Made by a program: the position numbers and the translations under genes. This document shows, piece after piece, positions 35,456-45,900 of a stretch of 64,000 nucleotides of DNA (the first letter of the stretch is position 1; every line of letters begins with the position of its first letter). The stretch is from Lelliottia sp. WAP21 (GTDB taxonomy: Bacteria; Pseudomonadota; Gammaproteobacteria; Enterobacterales; Enterobacteriaceae). Under the pieces are notes generated by a model. It was not told the DNA's origin, ran no database searches, and worked only from the letters and a program-made list of their open reading frames with translations. Where the stretch lies: positions 1 to 64,000 of the forward strand of contig NZ_JAIWPG020000005.1 in assembly GCF_020532665.2 (NCBI RefSeq), written 5' to 3'.

Positions 35456-36637
35456 TCACAGCGACGCTTTCAGACGTTTAACCGCCTCTTTCAGTTGCTC
35501 GTCGGTGGCCGTTACAAACGACATGCGCAGCGTGGTGTAGTCCGGATCGTTACAGTAGAAGAATTCACCCGGAACATAGACCACGCCATTGCCCAAGGTT
35601 TTCTCCAGCCAGCGGGTGGTATTCTGGCCGTTATTCATTTTCGCCCATAAGAACATACCGCCTTTCGGCTTATGGAACGTGAGCACATCGCCTAATTCAG
35701 CCTCCAGCTCGTTGGCAAAAAGCTGATATTTGTGACGATACGCATCGCGGATCATCGCAATTTGCCCCGGCAGACGCCCGGTCTGTAAATACTCATACGT
35801 CATTAATTGCGACAGCGTGCTGGTGTGCAAATCGGTGGTCTGTTTCAGATTGACCACGGCTCTTTTCAGCCACGCCGGCACAATAACCCAGCCGACACGG
35901 GTGCCTGGCGAGAGTATTTTTGAGAAGGTGGAGGTATACACGACATTGTCTTGATTCCCAATGGCTTTTGCGTGTGCCATTAAAGGACGGAAAACCTCGT
36001 CAGTATAATTAATTTCGCTATAGGGATCGTCTTCGATAATCACGAAATCATAACGCTTAGACAGCTCAACCAGCTGTTTACGACGCGCTTCCGATAATGT
36101 CACGCCGCCCGGATTACCGAAAGTCGGGACAATATAGACCGCTTTCACCGGCTTATTCGCCACGCGCGCTTCAAGTTCGTCGACAATCATGCCTTCGCCG
36201 TCAGTACCTACCGATTCAATATTGGCCTGAGCAAGACTAAATACCTGCAACGCGGCAAGATAGGTGGGGCGCTCAACAATAACCGTATCGCCCGGATTAA
36301 TTAACGCGCGCGCTAAAATGTCCAACGATTGTTGCGACCCGGACGTAATAACCACTTCATCAGCGGCACATTGAATACCACGGCCTGCGGATAATTGCTG
36401 GATCGCTTCCCGAAGCGCGGGATAACCCTCACTTAATCCGTACTGAAATGCTTCACCAAAGTGAGTAGAGAGCACCGCGTCTGCGGCAATCTTTAATCCC
36501 TCATGGTCAAAAAGCTCAGGATTGGGGATTCCACCTCCCAGCGAGATCACGCCGGGCATTTTGCTGTGTTTGAGGAGTTCACGGATGGCAGATGATTGCA
36601 GAGCTTGCACGCTGCTGGCGAGTTTTTGAGTTGTCAC
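35456..36637 (-). CDS. PLP-dependent aminotransferase, class I/II (2-aminoadipate aminotransferase-like)
   Basis: This 393-aa fold-type I aminotransferase resembles LysN/kynurenine-aminoadipate aminotransferases. Visible motifs are GGGIPNPELF (34-43), the aromatic-binding region SGSQQSLDI (99-107), NPGG (175-178), DDPY (203-206) and the Schiff-base lysine in STFSKILSPGTRVG (K240). The start is a GTG at 36637; the frame is open further upstream but the family N-terminus (TTQKLASSVQAL) starts here. It is a single gene ending in a shared terminator. The amino acid substrate cannot be told from sequence. Confidence 0.85.
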   Translation of the reverse strand: MTTQKLASSVQALQSSAIRELLKHSKMPGVISLGGGIPNPELFDHEGLKIAADAVLSTHFGEAFQYGLSEGYPALREAIQQLSAGRGIQCAADEVVITSGSQQSLDILARALINPGDTVIVERPTYLAALQVFSLAQANIESVGTDGEGMIVDELEARVANKPVKAVYIVPTFGNPGGVTLSEARRKQLVELSKRYDFVIIEDDPYSEINYTDEVFRPLMAHAKAIGNQDNVVYTSTFSKILSPGTRVGWVIVPAWLKRAVVNLKQTTDLHTSTLSQLMTYEYLQTGRLPGQIAMIRDAYRHKYQLFANELEAELGDVLTFHKPKGGMFLWAKMNNGQNTTRWLEKTLGNGVVYVPGEFFYCNDPDYTTLRMSFVTATDEQLKEAVKRLKASL

Positions 36638-37052
36638 GCGGTAGGTACCCTGTATTTTCTGTTTTTATGGTGTTCTCATTCTTAGTATCACATGTCATCC
36701 ACTTTGATAACCCCTTTTGTCTCTTCGCGCCTCCGCGCACGCATAAACCGCACAGGAAAGGCAAAATCCGCCTTGGTATAACGTAAAGTTATGTAAAATT
36801 CACCGCTTCGATTAGGGCTGAATAAGCGGCAAAAAACGCCGGGTTTTTATGTCGTGCAGATGATTCATTTATCTAAAATATATTCCGCTTAAGCGAAGCG
36901 ATGTATCCGGACCTTTTTCACCACAGCCGCCACGGCCCGGTTAAATAGCGCCCTACCCGATCGCAAAATAAACGCTAACCTTAATTCCTGAACGACAACA
37001 GATACGCCTTTGTATCGAAATGAAGTCAACACAACATCATGAGGATTCATTT
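36638..37052. other. 415-bp intergenic region between aminotransferase and yciG
   Basis: It is a divergent promoter region. No open frame has a ribosome-binding site and a family resemblance. It must hold the yciGFE promoter, which is sigmaS- and H-NS-controlled in other enterobacteria; I cannot fix a -10 with confidence. Confidence 0.4.
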
Positions 37053-37238
37053 ATGGCAGAGCAACGTGGTGGTTCCGGTAATTTCGCACAAGATCGTGAA
37101 AAAGCCTCTGACGCCGGTAAAAAAGGCGGCCAGCATAGCGGCGGTAATTTCAAAAACGATCCGCAGCGCGCATCCGAAGCAGGCAAGAAAGGTGGTCAAA
37201 ACAGCCACAGCGGAAATAACAAGTCAGATAAGTCTTAA
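37053..37238 (+). CDS. yciG: KGG-repeat stress protein YciG
   Basis: This 61-aa very hydrophilic protein has two KGG motifs (SDAGKKGGQHSGGNFKND and SEAGKKGGQNSHSG), as in the con-10/GsiB stress family. The K-12 start MAEQRGG corresponds to the ATG at 37053 with AGGATT before it; an in-frame ATG at 37020 is 11 codons earlier. In E. coli and Salmonella yciG leads the sigmaS-dependent yciGFE operon and affects stress tolerance or motility. The same order is kept here. Confidence 0.95.
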   Translation: MAEQRGGSGNFAQDREKASDAGKKGGQHSGGNFKNDPQRASEAGKKGGQNSHSGNNKSDKS

Positions 37239-37274
37239 TTTATTCTGACGGATTTCTCCTCAATAAAATGTTAT

Positions 37275-37303
37275 CTGCGAGTCATACGGCTCGCAGTATT
37301 TTT
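37275..37303 (+). terminator. attenuator-like hairpin between yciG and yciF
   Basis: CTGCGAG / CTCGCAG stem with an 8-base loop and TATTTTT after it, between yciG and yciF. It would give more yciG than yciFE transcript. Confidence 0.6.
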
Positions 37304-37322
37304 CTGACTTTAAGGATTACGC

Positions 37323-37817
37323 ATGAATATGAAAACCATCGAAGATGTTTTTATTCATTTACTCTCAGATACCTATAGTGCAGAAAAACAGCTTACCCGT
37401 GCATTAGCCAAACTGGCTCGCGAAGCTTCCAGCGAGCAGCTGAGCGCCGCCTTTAAAGCGCACCTGGAAGAGACGCAGGGCCAGATAGAACGTATCGATC
37501 AGATTGTTGAGCAGGAACAGGGGCTCAAAATCAAACGCATGAAGTGCGTCGCGATGGAAGGCCTGATCGAAGAAGCCAACGAAGTGATCGAAAGTACCCA
37601 GAAAGACAACGTGCGCGATGCCGCGCTGATCGCAGCGGCACAAAAAGTCGAACACTATGAAATTGCCAGCTACGGCACCCTGGCGACGCTGGCCCAACAG
37701 CTGGGCTACAAAAATGCGGTAAAACTCTTAACCGCAACCCTGGAAGAAGAGAAAAGCACCGATCTGAAGTTAACCGATCTGGCGGTAGGCAATATCAACC
37801 AGAAAGCAAAAGCCTGA
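37323..37817 (+). CDS. yciF: ferritin-like stress protein YciF (DUF892)
   Basis: This 164-aa four-helix ferritin-like protein is nearly the same as E. coli YciF (MNMKTIEDVFIHLLSDTYSA; RMKCVAMEGLIEEANEVIES; KVEHYEIASYGTLATLAQQL). The family has a dimetal-like site of Glu/His residues (EEANE, EHYE). It is part of the yciGFE stress operon; in Salmonella it is linked to bile and osmotic stress. The start ATG at 37323 follows AAGGAT. Confidence 0.95.
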   Translation: MNMKTIEDVFIHLLSDTYSAEKQLTRALAKLAREASSEQLSAAFKAHLEETQGQIERIDQIVEQEQGLKIKRMKCVAMEGLIEEANEVIESTQKDNVRDAALIAAAQKVEHYEIASYGTLATLAQQLGYKNAVKLLTATLEEEKSTDLKLTDLAVGNINQKAKA

Positions 37818-37851
37818 TTCGACGAGACAGACACATAAGAGGAATATGATG

Positions 37852-38358
37852 ATGAATCCCGTAGAACATTACCATGACTGGCTACGCGATGCGCATGCGA
37901 TGGAAAAGCAAGCCGAGTCCATGCTCGAATCCATGTCCAGCCGTATTGATCATTACCCCGATCTCCGCAGCCGTATTGAACAACATTTATCTGAAACGAA
38001 ACGGCAGATTTCAGTGCTGGAGGAGATTCTCGACCGTAACGATATTTCGCGTTCGGTGATAAAAGATTCTATGAGCAAAATGGCTGCCCTGGGGCAATCT
38101 ATCGGCGGCATGTTCCCGTCAGATGAAATTGTGAAAGGCGCCATCAGCGGATACGTTTTCGAACAGTTCGAAATTGGCTGCTATACCAGCCTGCTGGCTG
38201 CCGCCAGAAAGGCGGGTGATACGGCATCGGTGCCTGCACTGGAGGCTATCCTTGCCGAGGAGCGCGAAATGGCCGACTGGCTGCTGCGTCATATTCCGCA
38301 GACGACGGAAGAGTTTCTTCTTCGTTCAGAAACCTCGGGCGTCGAAGCCAAAAAATAG
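37852..38358 (+). CDS. yciE: ferritin-like stress protein YciE (DUF892)
   Basis: Paralogue of YciF with the same ferritin-like four-helix fold (EHYHDWLRDAHAMEKQAESM; IGGMFPSDEIVKGAISGYVF; EQFEIGCYTSLLAAA). Three ATG codons stand in a row at 37846, 37849 and 37852. The third fits the E. coli N-terminus and the AGAGG spacing best, giving 168 aa. It is the last gene of yciGFE and is followed by a terminator. Confidence 0.94.
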   Translation: MNPVEHYHDWLRDAHAMEKQAESMLESMSSRIDHYPDLRSRIEQHLSETKRQISVLEEILDRNDISRSVIKDSMSKMAALGQSIGGMFPSDEIVKGAISGYVFEQFEIGCYTSLLAAARKAGDTASVPALEAILAEEREMADWLLRHIPQTTEEFLLRSETSGVEAKK

Positions 38359-38384
38359 CCCGCGTTGAAACCCCTTCCGCCTCC

Positions 38385-38409
38385 GCCCCGATAACATCGG
38401 GGCTTTTTG
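38385..38409 (+). terminator. terminator of the yciGFE operon
   Basis: GCCCCGAT-AAC-ATCGGGGC with a run of five T, then GTTTTTTAG. It faces the convergent CinA-like gene, which ends 11 bases further on. Confidence 0.88.
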
Positions 38410-38419
38410 TTTTTTAGTG

Positions 38420-38947
38420 TTATTTTGGCGGGTTCTTTTTCCACTCTGACAGTCTGCTGACCAGTCCCGCCAGGGCAAAACGAACTGCTTTTGCCACCAC
38501 ATCCTGACAATCGCCCGTGAAGTGCTCGCGCTGCACGTCTGCCTTGCCGCGAAAATTCCACGCAAACCACACGGTGCCCGCCGGTGTGCCATCATCCCCA
38601 CCATCCGGTCCGGCATAGCCGCTAATGGCGATACTGATATCCGCTCCGGCACGCGCCAGCGCACCTTCAGACATCTCTTTCACCGTTTGCTCACTGACGG
38701 CCGTATATTTCTCAAGCGTCGAGGATTTGACGTCGAGAAGTTTCTCTTTGGCGCTGTCGCTAAATACCACCAGCCCAACGTCATAAAACGCTGCGGTGTT
38801 CTCCTCGGCGCAGAGCACGGTAGCAAGATTACCGCCGGTGCAGGACTCAGCGGTGGTCAGAAAGAGCGACTGTTCTATCAGCGCATTGGCGACCTGTTTT
38901 GTTAGCTCCCCTGCCGTTTTGGCTTCGTTATAGGGATTTCGGCTCAT
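38420..38947 (-). CDS. ydeJ: CinA C-terminal domain protein (YdeJ-like)
   Basis: This 175-aa stand-alone CinA C-terminal domain has the fold of NMN deamidase PncC (TTAESCTGGNLATVLC; AVSEQTVKEMSEGAL; SIAISGYAGPDGG; GTPAGTVWFAW). The E. coli orthologue YdeJ lies next to ydeI, and a ydeI orthologue is present here 1.1 kb away. Whether it deamidates NMN is not known. Start at 38947. It is last in a three-gene minus-strand group (gaps of 9 and 12 bases). Confidence 0.75.
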   Translation of the reverse strand: MSRNPYNEAKTAGELTKQVANALIEQSLFLTTAESCTGGNLATVLCAEENTAAFYDVGLVVFSDSAKEKLLDVKSSTLEKYTAVSEQTVKEMSEGALARAGADISIAISGYAGPDGGDDGTPAGTVWFAWNFRGKADVQREHFTGDCQDVVAKAVRFALAGLVSRLSEWKKNPPK

Positions 38948-38959
38948 GGTGTCCTCTTC

Positions 38960-39406
38960 TTAACTCTCTACGGGAATAATAGAAATATGCCCGTTACGCT
39001 CCAGAATGGCATATTTGATTTTGCTCAGTTCAGTGATGCCCTGATTCTGCCGTGCCGCGACTAAGATATCGTCACAGGAGACATCGACCTTTTCCATTTT
39101 GTCGGCAAGCGGAACGCCATTCTCCACCAGAATGACCGGGGAGCCATCCAGCACCGACTCCGCACCTGAAATATATTTCTTCATGTAGCCAAACAAAATA
39201 TCGACCACCACCAGCGTGATGATGGTCAGCATGGCGCCGGTCACGGAAAAGTCATCCCCCAACAACGCCTGCTGTGTCGCTTCGCTGATGATTAACAGCA
39301 ATATCAGATCAAAGCTGGTCATTTGTAATAATGCGCGGCGTCCGGCGACCTTAAACACCACCAGCAAAATAAGGTAGATCGCTAATGCCCGAAAGACCAT
39401 TTCCAT
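38960..39406 (-). CDS. YetF/DUF421-family membrane protein
   Basis: This 148-aa protein has three hydrophobic segments in its first 75 residues (AIYLILLVVFKVAG; FDLILLLIISEATQQALLG; MLTIITLVVVDILFGY) and a soluble C-terminal domain (GSPVILVENGVPLADKMEK; ILVAARQNQGI). It fits the DUF421/YetF family, linked to germination and unknown envelope roles in Bacillus. It is probably co-transcribed with its neighbours. Confidence 0.82.
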   Translation of the reverse strand: MEMVFRALAIYLILLVVFKVAGRRALLQMTSFDLILLLIISEATQQALLGDDFSVTGAMLTIITLVVVDILFGYMKKYISGAESVLDGSPVILVENGVPLADKMEKVDVSCDDILVAARQNQGITELSKIKYAILERNGHISIIPVES

Positions 39407-39415
39407 ATTTGCCCC

Positions 39416-39928
39416 TTAAGGATAGATAAATTGCCAGAAGGAAAGCGCGGGTTCACCATTGACCCCCACAGTCATGTTGGTTTTACCAGGCACAGTTGGC
39501 GTCACATACATCCACACGGAAAAATCGCCTTTCGTTTTAACCCCGTTGTACTCCAGATAAAGTCTTTTTCCCCGGCTGTACATCCTGTCTGGCTGAGGAG
39601 AGATAACACCGGGCTGGAAATGATCGATAAAATCGTCCCCGAGGCTAAAAACATATTTATCAGCCTGTCGGTTTTTCACCGCGAAATGGAGAGTAAATTC
39701 CGTTTGCAGACGACCAAAGCGATCGTAATGAATACTTAGCGTGCCGGCGTCATTTATCTTCTTAGCGGAACTGAAATAGCCGTCAGAAAATAGTCCGCCA
39801 ACAGCACAGAATAAAATAATCAATAAAACAACAAAGCCGATTTTCTGAAAGCCAGCTTCAAAATTCAGGGCAAAATGATCCTCTTTAACGCCGGGCAACT
39901 GTTCATCTTTTTCTTTTGGCTGTGCCAT
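39416..39928 (-). CDS. unknown single-pass membrane protein
   Basis: I do not recognise this 170-aa protein. A polar N-terminus of about 30 residues is followed by one hydrophobic helix (IGFVVLLIILFCAVGGLF, about 30-47). An extracytoplasmic, beta-rich domain follows (IHYDRFGRLQTEFTLHF; KTKGDFSVWMYVTPT). It is first in the group with the DUF421 protein and YdeJ-like protein (9-base gap), so they may share an envelope-stress role. It is divergent from ydeI. Confidence 0.75.
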   Translation of the reverse strand: MAQPKEKDEQLPGVKEDHFALNFEAGFQKIGFVVLLIILFCAVGGLFSDGYFSSAKKINDAGTLSIHYDRFGRLQTEFTLHFAVKNRQADKYVFSLGDDFIDHFQPGVISPQPDRMYSRGKRLYLEYNGVKTKGDFSVWMYVTPTVPGKTNMTVGVNGEPALSFWQFIYP

Positions 39929-39991
39929 ATATCACCTCAATCCCCTCGCTTATCATCAACCCAGCGAGCTGATTTATAAGAACAAACTGCT

Positions 39992-40005
39992 TTAGGAGTG
40001 TTCCT
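39992..40005 (+). promoter_or_regulatory. AGGA-N4-TCC element before ydeI, possible RcsB site
   Basis: TTAGGAGTGTTCCT is an imperfect palindrome of the RcsB type, about 66 bases before the ydeI start. Similar elements lie before tpsB and the OmpX-like gene. In Salmonella ydeI is under Rcs control as I recall, which agrees. Binding itself is inference. Confidence 0.45.
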
Positions 40006-40070
40006 GTTTGTCAGAATAAGGAATAGCAACCAGACTTAATAAGTCAAGTTGTTAACCTCTGGAGGTCAGT

Positions 40071-40463
40071 ATGAAATTATCGATTGCCGCGCTGGTGTGT
40101 AGTTTGCTGATTCCCGCCGCCTGGGCCGACGATAACGGTGGACTGCAAAAAGGCGAAGCCCCTCCGCCGCCGCATGCACTGGATGATGGCTATCGTGGTA
40201 CCGACGATGCACGAATTATGACCGTTGAGCAGGCGAAAGGCATGCACGATGGCGCGACCATTTCGCTGCGCGGGAATCTGATCGATGGAACAGGCGGGGA
40301 TAAATTCACCTTCCGTGATAAAACGGGCAGTATTGCGGTGATTATCCCACAGTCGGTGTTTGATGGCCGCACGGTCAAACCCGATCACATGATCAGTATT
40401 AACGGTAGCCTGGACAAGAAGATGACGCCTCCCGTTGTACGGGTGAATCACATTCAGAAATAA
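40071..40463 (+). CDS. ydeI: YdeI, BOF/OB-fold periplasmic stress protein
   Basis: This 130-aa protein has a signal peptide ([16 protein letters not shown], cut before DDNGG), a proline patch ([20 protein letters not shown]) and a BOF-type OB-fold ([48 protein letters not shown]). It matches E. coli YdeI in length and sequence. The family confers resistance to cationic antimicrobial peptides and peroxide. It is a single gene after a good CTGGAGG ribosome-binding site. Confidence 0.93.
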   Translation: MKLSIAALVCSLLIPAAWADDNGGLQKGEAPPPPHALDDGYRGTDDARIMTVEQAKGMHDGATISLRGNLIDGTGGDKFTFRDKTGSIAVIIPQSVFDGRTVKPDHMISINGSLDKKMTPPVVRVNHIQK

Positions 40464-40587
40464 CCCTTCTTATTTGACTTAAGTTTAACGCGGATATTAT
40501 CGTTATATCCGCGTGAACGACAAATATATCCCCTTCATCATCCGCACCTACCAGAATTAAGGAGTTCTAAACTCGGAATCCTCTTAG

Positions 40588-40625
40588 CTTTAGGATTAAT
40601 CCCCCTTTTATTCCCCCTCTGTTAT
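40588..40625 (+). promoter_or_regulatory. shared promoter element before tpsB
   Basis: CTTTAGGATTAATCCCC followed by TTTTATTCC and CCTCTGTTA. The same skeleton recurs at 51382-51414 before the OmpX-like gene, with only scattered changes. A related GGAATCC lies at 40575. It could be a response-regulator (RcsB-type) site of the two-partner operon, 60-100 bases before the start. Confidence 0.45.
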
Positions 40626-40686
40626 TTAAACAATCTTACACAAATTCACATTGCATCCTTTTTGCTTACACAGCACGGAAAGTCTG

Positions 40687-42366
40687 ATGATAGCCCGACA
40701 CCCTATTGCGATATTTATATCGACAGCCGCTGGCATGTCTTTCATGCTGCCTGCGCATGCCGCTGAGCCTGATAATCAATTTATTATTCAACAACAACGC
40801 CAGCGCGCGCTCGAACAACAGATTACGCCCCCGGTGCCTGACGTGCGCCTTTCCGAGCCGTCATCGGGAACCGGTCGCATTGATTTTCCTGTTGAAACGC
40901 CCTGCTTTCCGCTTCAGCGCGTTGAAATAAGCGGCCAGGATGCGCTTCCCCACTGGCTCCCCTTGCGGCGGATTGCGCAGCAGGCAGAGGGACGCTGCCT
41001 GGGCGGTAAAGGGATTAACCTGCTGATGAGCACCCTGCAAAACCGCATTGTCGATCACGGTTGGGTGACGACCCGCGTGCTGGCCCCTTCGCAGGATTTG
41101 AAAAGCGGTACCCTTAAACTGGCGATATTGCCCGGCACGCTGCGTCACGTGATGCTTTCTAAAGACAGCGATGACTATATCCAGCTTTACAGCACTTTCC
41201 CGGCGCATGAGGGCAATTTGCTCGATCTGCGCGACATCGAACAAGGGCTGGAAAATTTACAGCGGCTGCCCACGGTGGAAGCCAGCATGGAGATTGTGCC
41301 CGGTGAAAAGCCTGGCGAGAGCGACGTGGTCATTACCCGTAAACAGCGCAAGATGTGGCGACTTGGCCTCTCGCTGGATGACGCCGGGACTGAAACAACC
41401 GGTCGCTATCAGGGCGGCGTAACTCTGTCGCTGGATAACCCCTTCTCCTTGAGCGATCTGTTTTACGTTTCGGCGAGCCACGATCTTAATGACAAGAGTG
41501 GCAAAGGCAGCAAAAACTACACCGCCCATTATTCCGTCCCCTTTGGCTACTGGATGTTTGGCGTGACCGGCAGTGATTATGACTATCACCAGACCGTGGC
41601 GGGACTGAACGGGGATTATCGCTACAGCGGCAAGAGCAAGAATCTCGACATCCAGTTAAGCCGCGTCCTGCACCGCAGCGGCACGCAAAAAACAGCGTTC
41701 ACCTACGACGTGCTGGCGCGCGAAACACGTAACTATATCGACGACACCGAAGTGGGCGTGCAGCGCCGTCAAACCGCAGGCTGGCGCGTGGGTCTGCAAC
41801 ACACGCACTATATTGGTCAGGCCACGCTGGACGCGGGCATCAGCTATCAGCGCGGGACCCGCTGGTTTGGCGCGCAACCCGCACCCGAGGAGTTTATCGG
41901 CGATGCGACCGCGCTCAGCAAAATCACCCAGTTGAATGCACAACTCGATCTGCCGTTTGAGATTGGCACGCAAAACTTCCGCTACAACGTGCAGTACCTT
42001 CGCCAGATCAGCAATACCCCGTTAACCCCTCAGGATCAGTTTGCCATCGGCAACCGCTGGACCGTGCGCGGCTTTGATGGCGAGCGCACCCTGAATGCCA
42101 GCCATGGCTGGTTCGTACGTAACGATGTCGCATGGCGTACCCCGCTGCCGAATCAGGAACTTTACCTCGGCGCCGACTATGGCGAAGTGGGCGGCTACAG
42201 TTCCGACTACCTGATTGGCAAGCACCTGGCGGGCGGCGTGGTGGGTCTGCGCGGAAGCGCCTTCAACACCGGCTATGACCTGTTTGCCGGGACGCCGTTC
42301 TCCAAACCAGACGGATTTGAGACCAGCTCTCTGACTCTGGGCTTTAACCTGAACTGGAGCTGGTAA
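40687..42366 (+). CDS. two-partner secretion transporter TpsB (ShlB/FhaC/HecB family)
   Basis: This 559-aa outer-membrane transporter exports the TpsA protein encoded two genes downstream. It has a signal peptide ([21 protein letters not shown]), an N-terminal plug helix rich in Gln/Arg ([14 protein letters not shown]), two POTRA domains ([32 protein letters not shown]) and a 16-strand barrel with the Omp85 loop-6 motif VRGF at about residue 460. It ends in LGFNLNWSW with a C-terminal aromatic. The start ATG at 40687 is preferred over a TTG 12 codons upstream. Its stop overlaps the next start (TAATG). Confidence 0.93.
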   Translation: MIARHPIAIFISTAAGMSFMLPAHAAEPDNQFIIQQQRQRALEQQITPPVPDVRLSEPSSGTGRIDFPVETPCFPLQRVEISGQDALPHWLPLRRIAQQAEGRCLGGKGINLLMSTLQNRIVDHGWVTTRVLAPSQDLKSGTLKLAILPGTLRHVMLSKDSDDYIQLYSTFPAHEGNLLDLRDIEQGLENLQRLPTVEASMEIVPGEKPGESDVVITRKQRKMWRLGLSLDDAGTETTGRYQGGVTLSLDNPFSLSDLFYVSASHDLNDKSGKGSKNYTAHYSVPFGYWMFGVTGSDYDYHQTVAGLNGDYRYSGKSKNLDIQLSRVLHRSGTQKTAFTYDVLARETRNYIDDTEVGVQRRQTAGWRVGLQHTHYIGQATLDAGISYQRGTRWFGAQPAPEEFIGDATALSKITQLNAQLDLPFEIGTQNFRYNVQYLRQISNTPLTPQDQFAIGNRWTVRGFDGERTLNASHGWFVRNDVAWRTPLPNQELYLGADYGEVGGYSSDYLIGKHLAGGVVGLRGSAFNTGYDLFAGTPFSKPDGFETSSLTLGFNLNWSW

Positions 42367-42914
42367 TGCGCATGGGAAACTGGGATATCAAGGCCCCGCT
42401 GATCCTGGGCGGTGAAGAGAGCGAAGCGGAAGTGCTGGGGGCGACGGTCTGGCTGTGGATGCACTCCCCGCTGCATCGCGATGCACCCTTGCATGCGCTT
42501 CCGACACTGCTGCTGCCCATTATCAAATGTCAGCAGTACGTTCTGGTGTCAGAAAACACCCGCCCGGTCTTTTTCCTGAGCTGGGCGTGGCTTGACGACG
42601 CCGCAGAAGCGCGCTTTCTGACCCGCCCGTCCATTGAGATGAAAGAGGAAGACTGGACCAGCGGCAATCGCATGTGGCTGTGCGACTGGATCGCTCCCTT
42701 CGGCCACACGGCCGCAATGAGCAGGCTAATTCGCCAGGATATTTTCCCCGACCAGTGCTGGCGAGCCTTGCACCATCGGGGCGCAGAACGCGGCAAGCGC
42801 GTCGTTAATTTCCACGGCAAACACGTCACCCGATCTGAAGCACACGTATGGCAACTGAAACACCCGCTCGCCGTCAACCTGCCGGAAGCGCTGAAAGGAA
42901 CGCACCATGAATAA
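42366..42914 (+). CDS. HlyC-type toxin-activating lysine acyltransferase
   Basis: This 182-aa protein of the RTX toxin acyltransferase family transfers fatty acyl groups from acyl-ACP to lysines of a protoxin. The catalytic His lies in MHSPLHRD (H37, equal to HlyC His23) and the Asp in WLCDWIAPFG (D107, equal to Asp92). EEDWTSGNRMW and VVNFHGKHVTRSE are also family-typical. It overlaps tpsB by one base and tpsA by eight, so it is translated as part of the two-partner operon. There is no RTX protein nearby; the natural substrate would be the TpsA protein, in the cytoplasm before export. That link is inference. Confidence 0.92.
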   Translation: MRMGNWDIKAPLILGGEESEAEVLGATVWLWMHSPLHRDAPLHALPTLLLPIIKCQQYVLVSENTRPVFFLSWAWLDDAAEARFLTRPSIEMKEEDWTSGNRMWLCDWIAPFGHTAAMSRLIRQDIFPDQCWRALHHRGAERGKRVVNFHGKHVTRSEAHVWQLKHPLAVNLPEALKGTHHE

Positions 42915-45900
42915 GAACCTGTATCGAATTGTTTTCAACAAAGCGCGCGGCATGCTGATGGTGGTCGCTGATATTGCCCGTTCAGGCCGCGCCGGTTCGT
43001 CTCGTTCTTCCGGCATCGGCCATACCCACAGCCGTCTCATTGGCAAGATCAGCGCCCTGAGCTTCAGCCTCTGGCTGGCGACCGGCGCAATACAGACCGT
43101 ACAGGCGAACATTGTCGCCAATACCGGCGCGCCTAAAAATCAGCAGCCGACGGTCATCAAAAGCGCCAACGGTACGCCGCAGGTCAATATCCAGACGCCA
43201 TCCCGCGCGGGGGTTTCGCGCAATAATTACACCCAGTTCGATGTGGACAAAAAAGGGGTCATTCTCAATAACTCGGCTAAAAATGTGCAAACGCATCTCG
43301 GCGGCATGGTCGCGGGAAACCCGTGGCTCGCCAGAGGGGAAGCCAAAGTTATCCTGAATGAAGTCAGCTCCCGCGATCCCAGCAAGCTGAACGGGATGAT
43401 TGAAGTGGGCGGGAAAAAGGCGCAGGTGGTTATCGCCAACCCGGCGGGCATCACCTGTAGCGGCTGCGGCTTTATTAACGCTAACCGCGCCACGCTCACG
43501 ACCGGCCAGGCACAGATGAAAGACGGTCAGCTGACCGGCTATAAAGTCGATCGCGGCGAAGTGGTGGTGGACGGTGCCGGGATGGATTCCACTGGCGCGG
43601 ATTACACCGATATTATTGCCCGCTCCGTGAAGGTTAACGCGGGCCTGTGGGCTAAGGATCTTAAGGTTACCACTGGCCGGAATACGGTCGATGCAGCGCA
43701 TGAGCACACCGCGAAAGAGAGCGATGACCCCGCCACGCGTCCGCAGCTCTCTGTGGATGTTTCCAGCCTTGGTGGGATGTACGCCGGGAAAATACGGATG
43801 GTGGGCACCGAGCAAGGCGTCGGCGTGCGAAACGCCGGTGTCATCGGGGCTCAGGCGGGGAACGTCACGATTTCGGCCGACGGGCGCATTGAAAGCAGCG
43901 GCACGGTGCGCGCCAGCGAAAATGTCCACCTGCAAACGGCCGGAACAATGACCCACAGCGGGGTCATCACCGCAGGTAAAAATGTGCAGGTCAGCGCTGG
44001 GACCCTGACAAGCGACAAAAACAGCGTGCTGGCGGCCGGGGTGAAAAACGATGGCAAATTCGCAGACGCAGGCGATCTCCAGCTCACGAGCCGTGGCCAG
44101 TTAAACGCTCACGGCCAGACGCTGGCTGCCGGAAACCTTGATATCAACGGCCAGGGTGTTGATCTGAGCGATAGTCAGACGCAGGGTCAAAAGGTCACCC
44201 TTGAGGCCGGGGCGGGCTCTCTCTCCACTGCCAACGCACGGGTGAGCGCCACACACCTGAGCGCGCGCACTACCCAGCAGTTGAATAACAACGGTGGGGC
44301 GCTGAACGCAGACACGCTTTCCCTGCACGCGAACGCCCTCTCGAATCAGAAAGGCTCGATTATTCAGACCGGCGATACGGCGCTGACGATTGATCTGCCG
44401 GGTGCGGTGGATAATCAGCAGGGGCAAATTGCCGCGACCCACGGTGTGCAGCTGAAAGCCGATTCACTGAATAACACCCAGGGACAGGTGCTGGCCCTGA
44501 AGGGTAGTAATCGCCTGCAGGCAAACACCATCACCAATACCGAAGGGTTGATCTCGGCCGCATCGGGTGACGGAGAGATCCAAAGCGCGCAGGCCATTAA
44601 CAATGCCAAAGGCCGTATTGAAGCAGCGAAAACGCAGCGCATCACTGCCGGCGGCATTGATAACCAGCAAGGGGTGATCCTGGCCGACGGCGCGACGCTG
44701 GCCCTGAAAGATGGCGCACTTAACAACCAGTCCGGCTCGGTGCTTTCTCATAGCACACTCAATCTGGACAGCGCGTCGCTTAATAACCAAAACGGTTTCC
44801 TGGCAAGCACGGGGGCGCTTACCCTCACCAGCGGTGATGTGGATAACCGCAGCGGTCAGCTCGGTTCTGAGGGGGCACTTAACGCCAGCGTCGATTCGCT
44901 GTTAAATCAGGGCGGCGCGCTAAAATCAGCCGGGCCAATGGCCCTGAACGTCGGCCTTCTGGATAACACAGACGGGGTGACCTTCTCTGGTAAAAGCCTG
45001 CGCGTGCTCGGCGACACCCTGAACAATACCCGCGGGCAACTGGTGGCCGCCGACAGTCTGGCGCTCTCACCGATGAACCAGGTGAACAACCAGGCGGGCC
45101 TGATCCAGGGCGACGGTATTGCCGTCACCACCACACAGCTCATCAATACTTCCGGCACGCTGAACAGTCTGGGGGCGCTTCGCCTCTCAGCCGACACCGT
45201 CGATAATCAGGCGGGCACGCTCGCGGCCACAGCGGAAGCAGACCTGGCGGCGCGGGAGATGGATAACCGCCAGGGCGGGCGCATCATTGGTGCATCCACC
45301 ACCGCGCTGCATACCGATTCTTTGCAAAACAGCGGCGGTCAGATTCAGTCCGTCGGCGATCTGCTGCTCGACAGCGCCCAGGGCATCGTGAATAACGTCT
45401 CCGGGCTTATCCGCAGCGGCCAGTCGGTGACGCTGAATGCCGTGGCGTTCGTGAACCAGAATACTCTCGGTGAGAACCAGGGTCTGGAAGGCCAGCGCGT
45501 CGCGATGACCACCCTTTCACTGGATAATCAGAACGGCAGCCTGCTCGCCAATGGGGCTCTTACCCTGAATAACAGCGGCACGCTGAACAACAGCGGCGGT
45601 GCGCTGGCCTCTTCGGGTCTGCTGGAGATTGACGGCGCCGGTCTGAATATCATCAACCAGAACGGCACGCTCAAGGCCGGAGAAAAGCTGCACATCAATG
45701 CGGACGCACTCGACGGCAGCGGTCAAATTCTGTCGCTGGGCGATATGGATCTGCACAGCGCACAAAGCCTGACCAACAGCGGGGCCATGATTGCCAACGG
45801 TAATTTCACCCTTTCCACCTCGGGAGATATGACCAACAGCGGCAAACTGCTGGCCGGGTCCGCGCTCAACGTGCAGAGCGCTAATCTGACCAACGTGGCA

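Noticed and set aside
37020..37052. Earlier yciG start at 37020
   Set aside because: It adds 11 residues not found in the K-12 protein and lacks a ribosome-binding site; 37053 has one.
40651..40686. TTG start 12 codons earlier for tpsB
   Set aside because: It has no ribosome-binding site and would place polar residues before a normal signal peptide.
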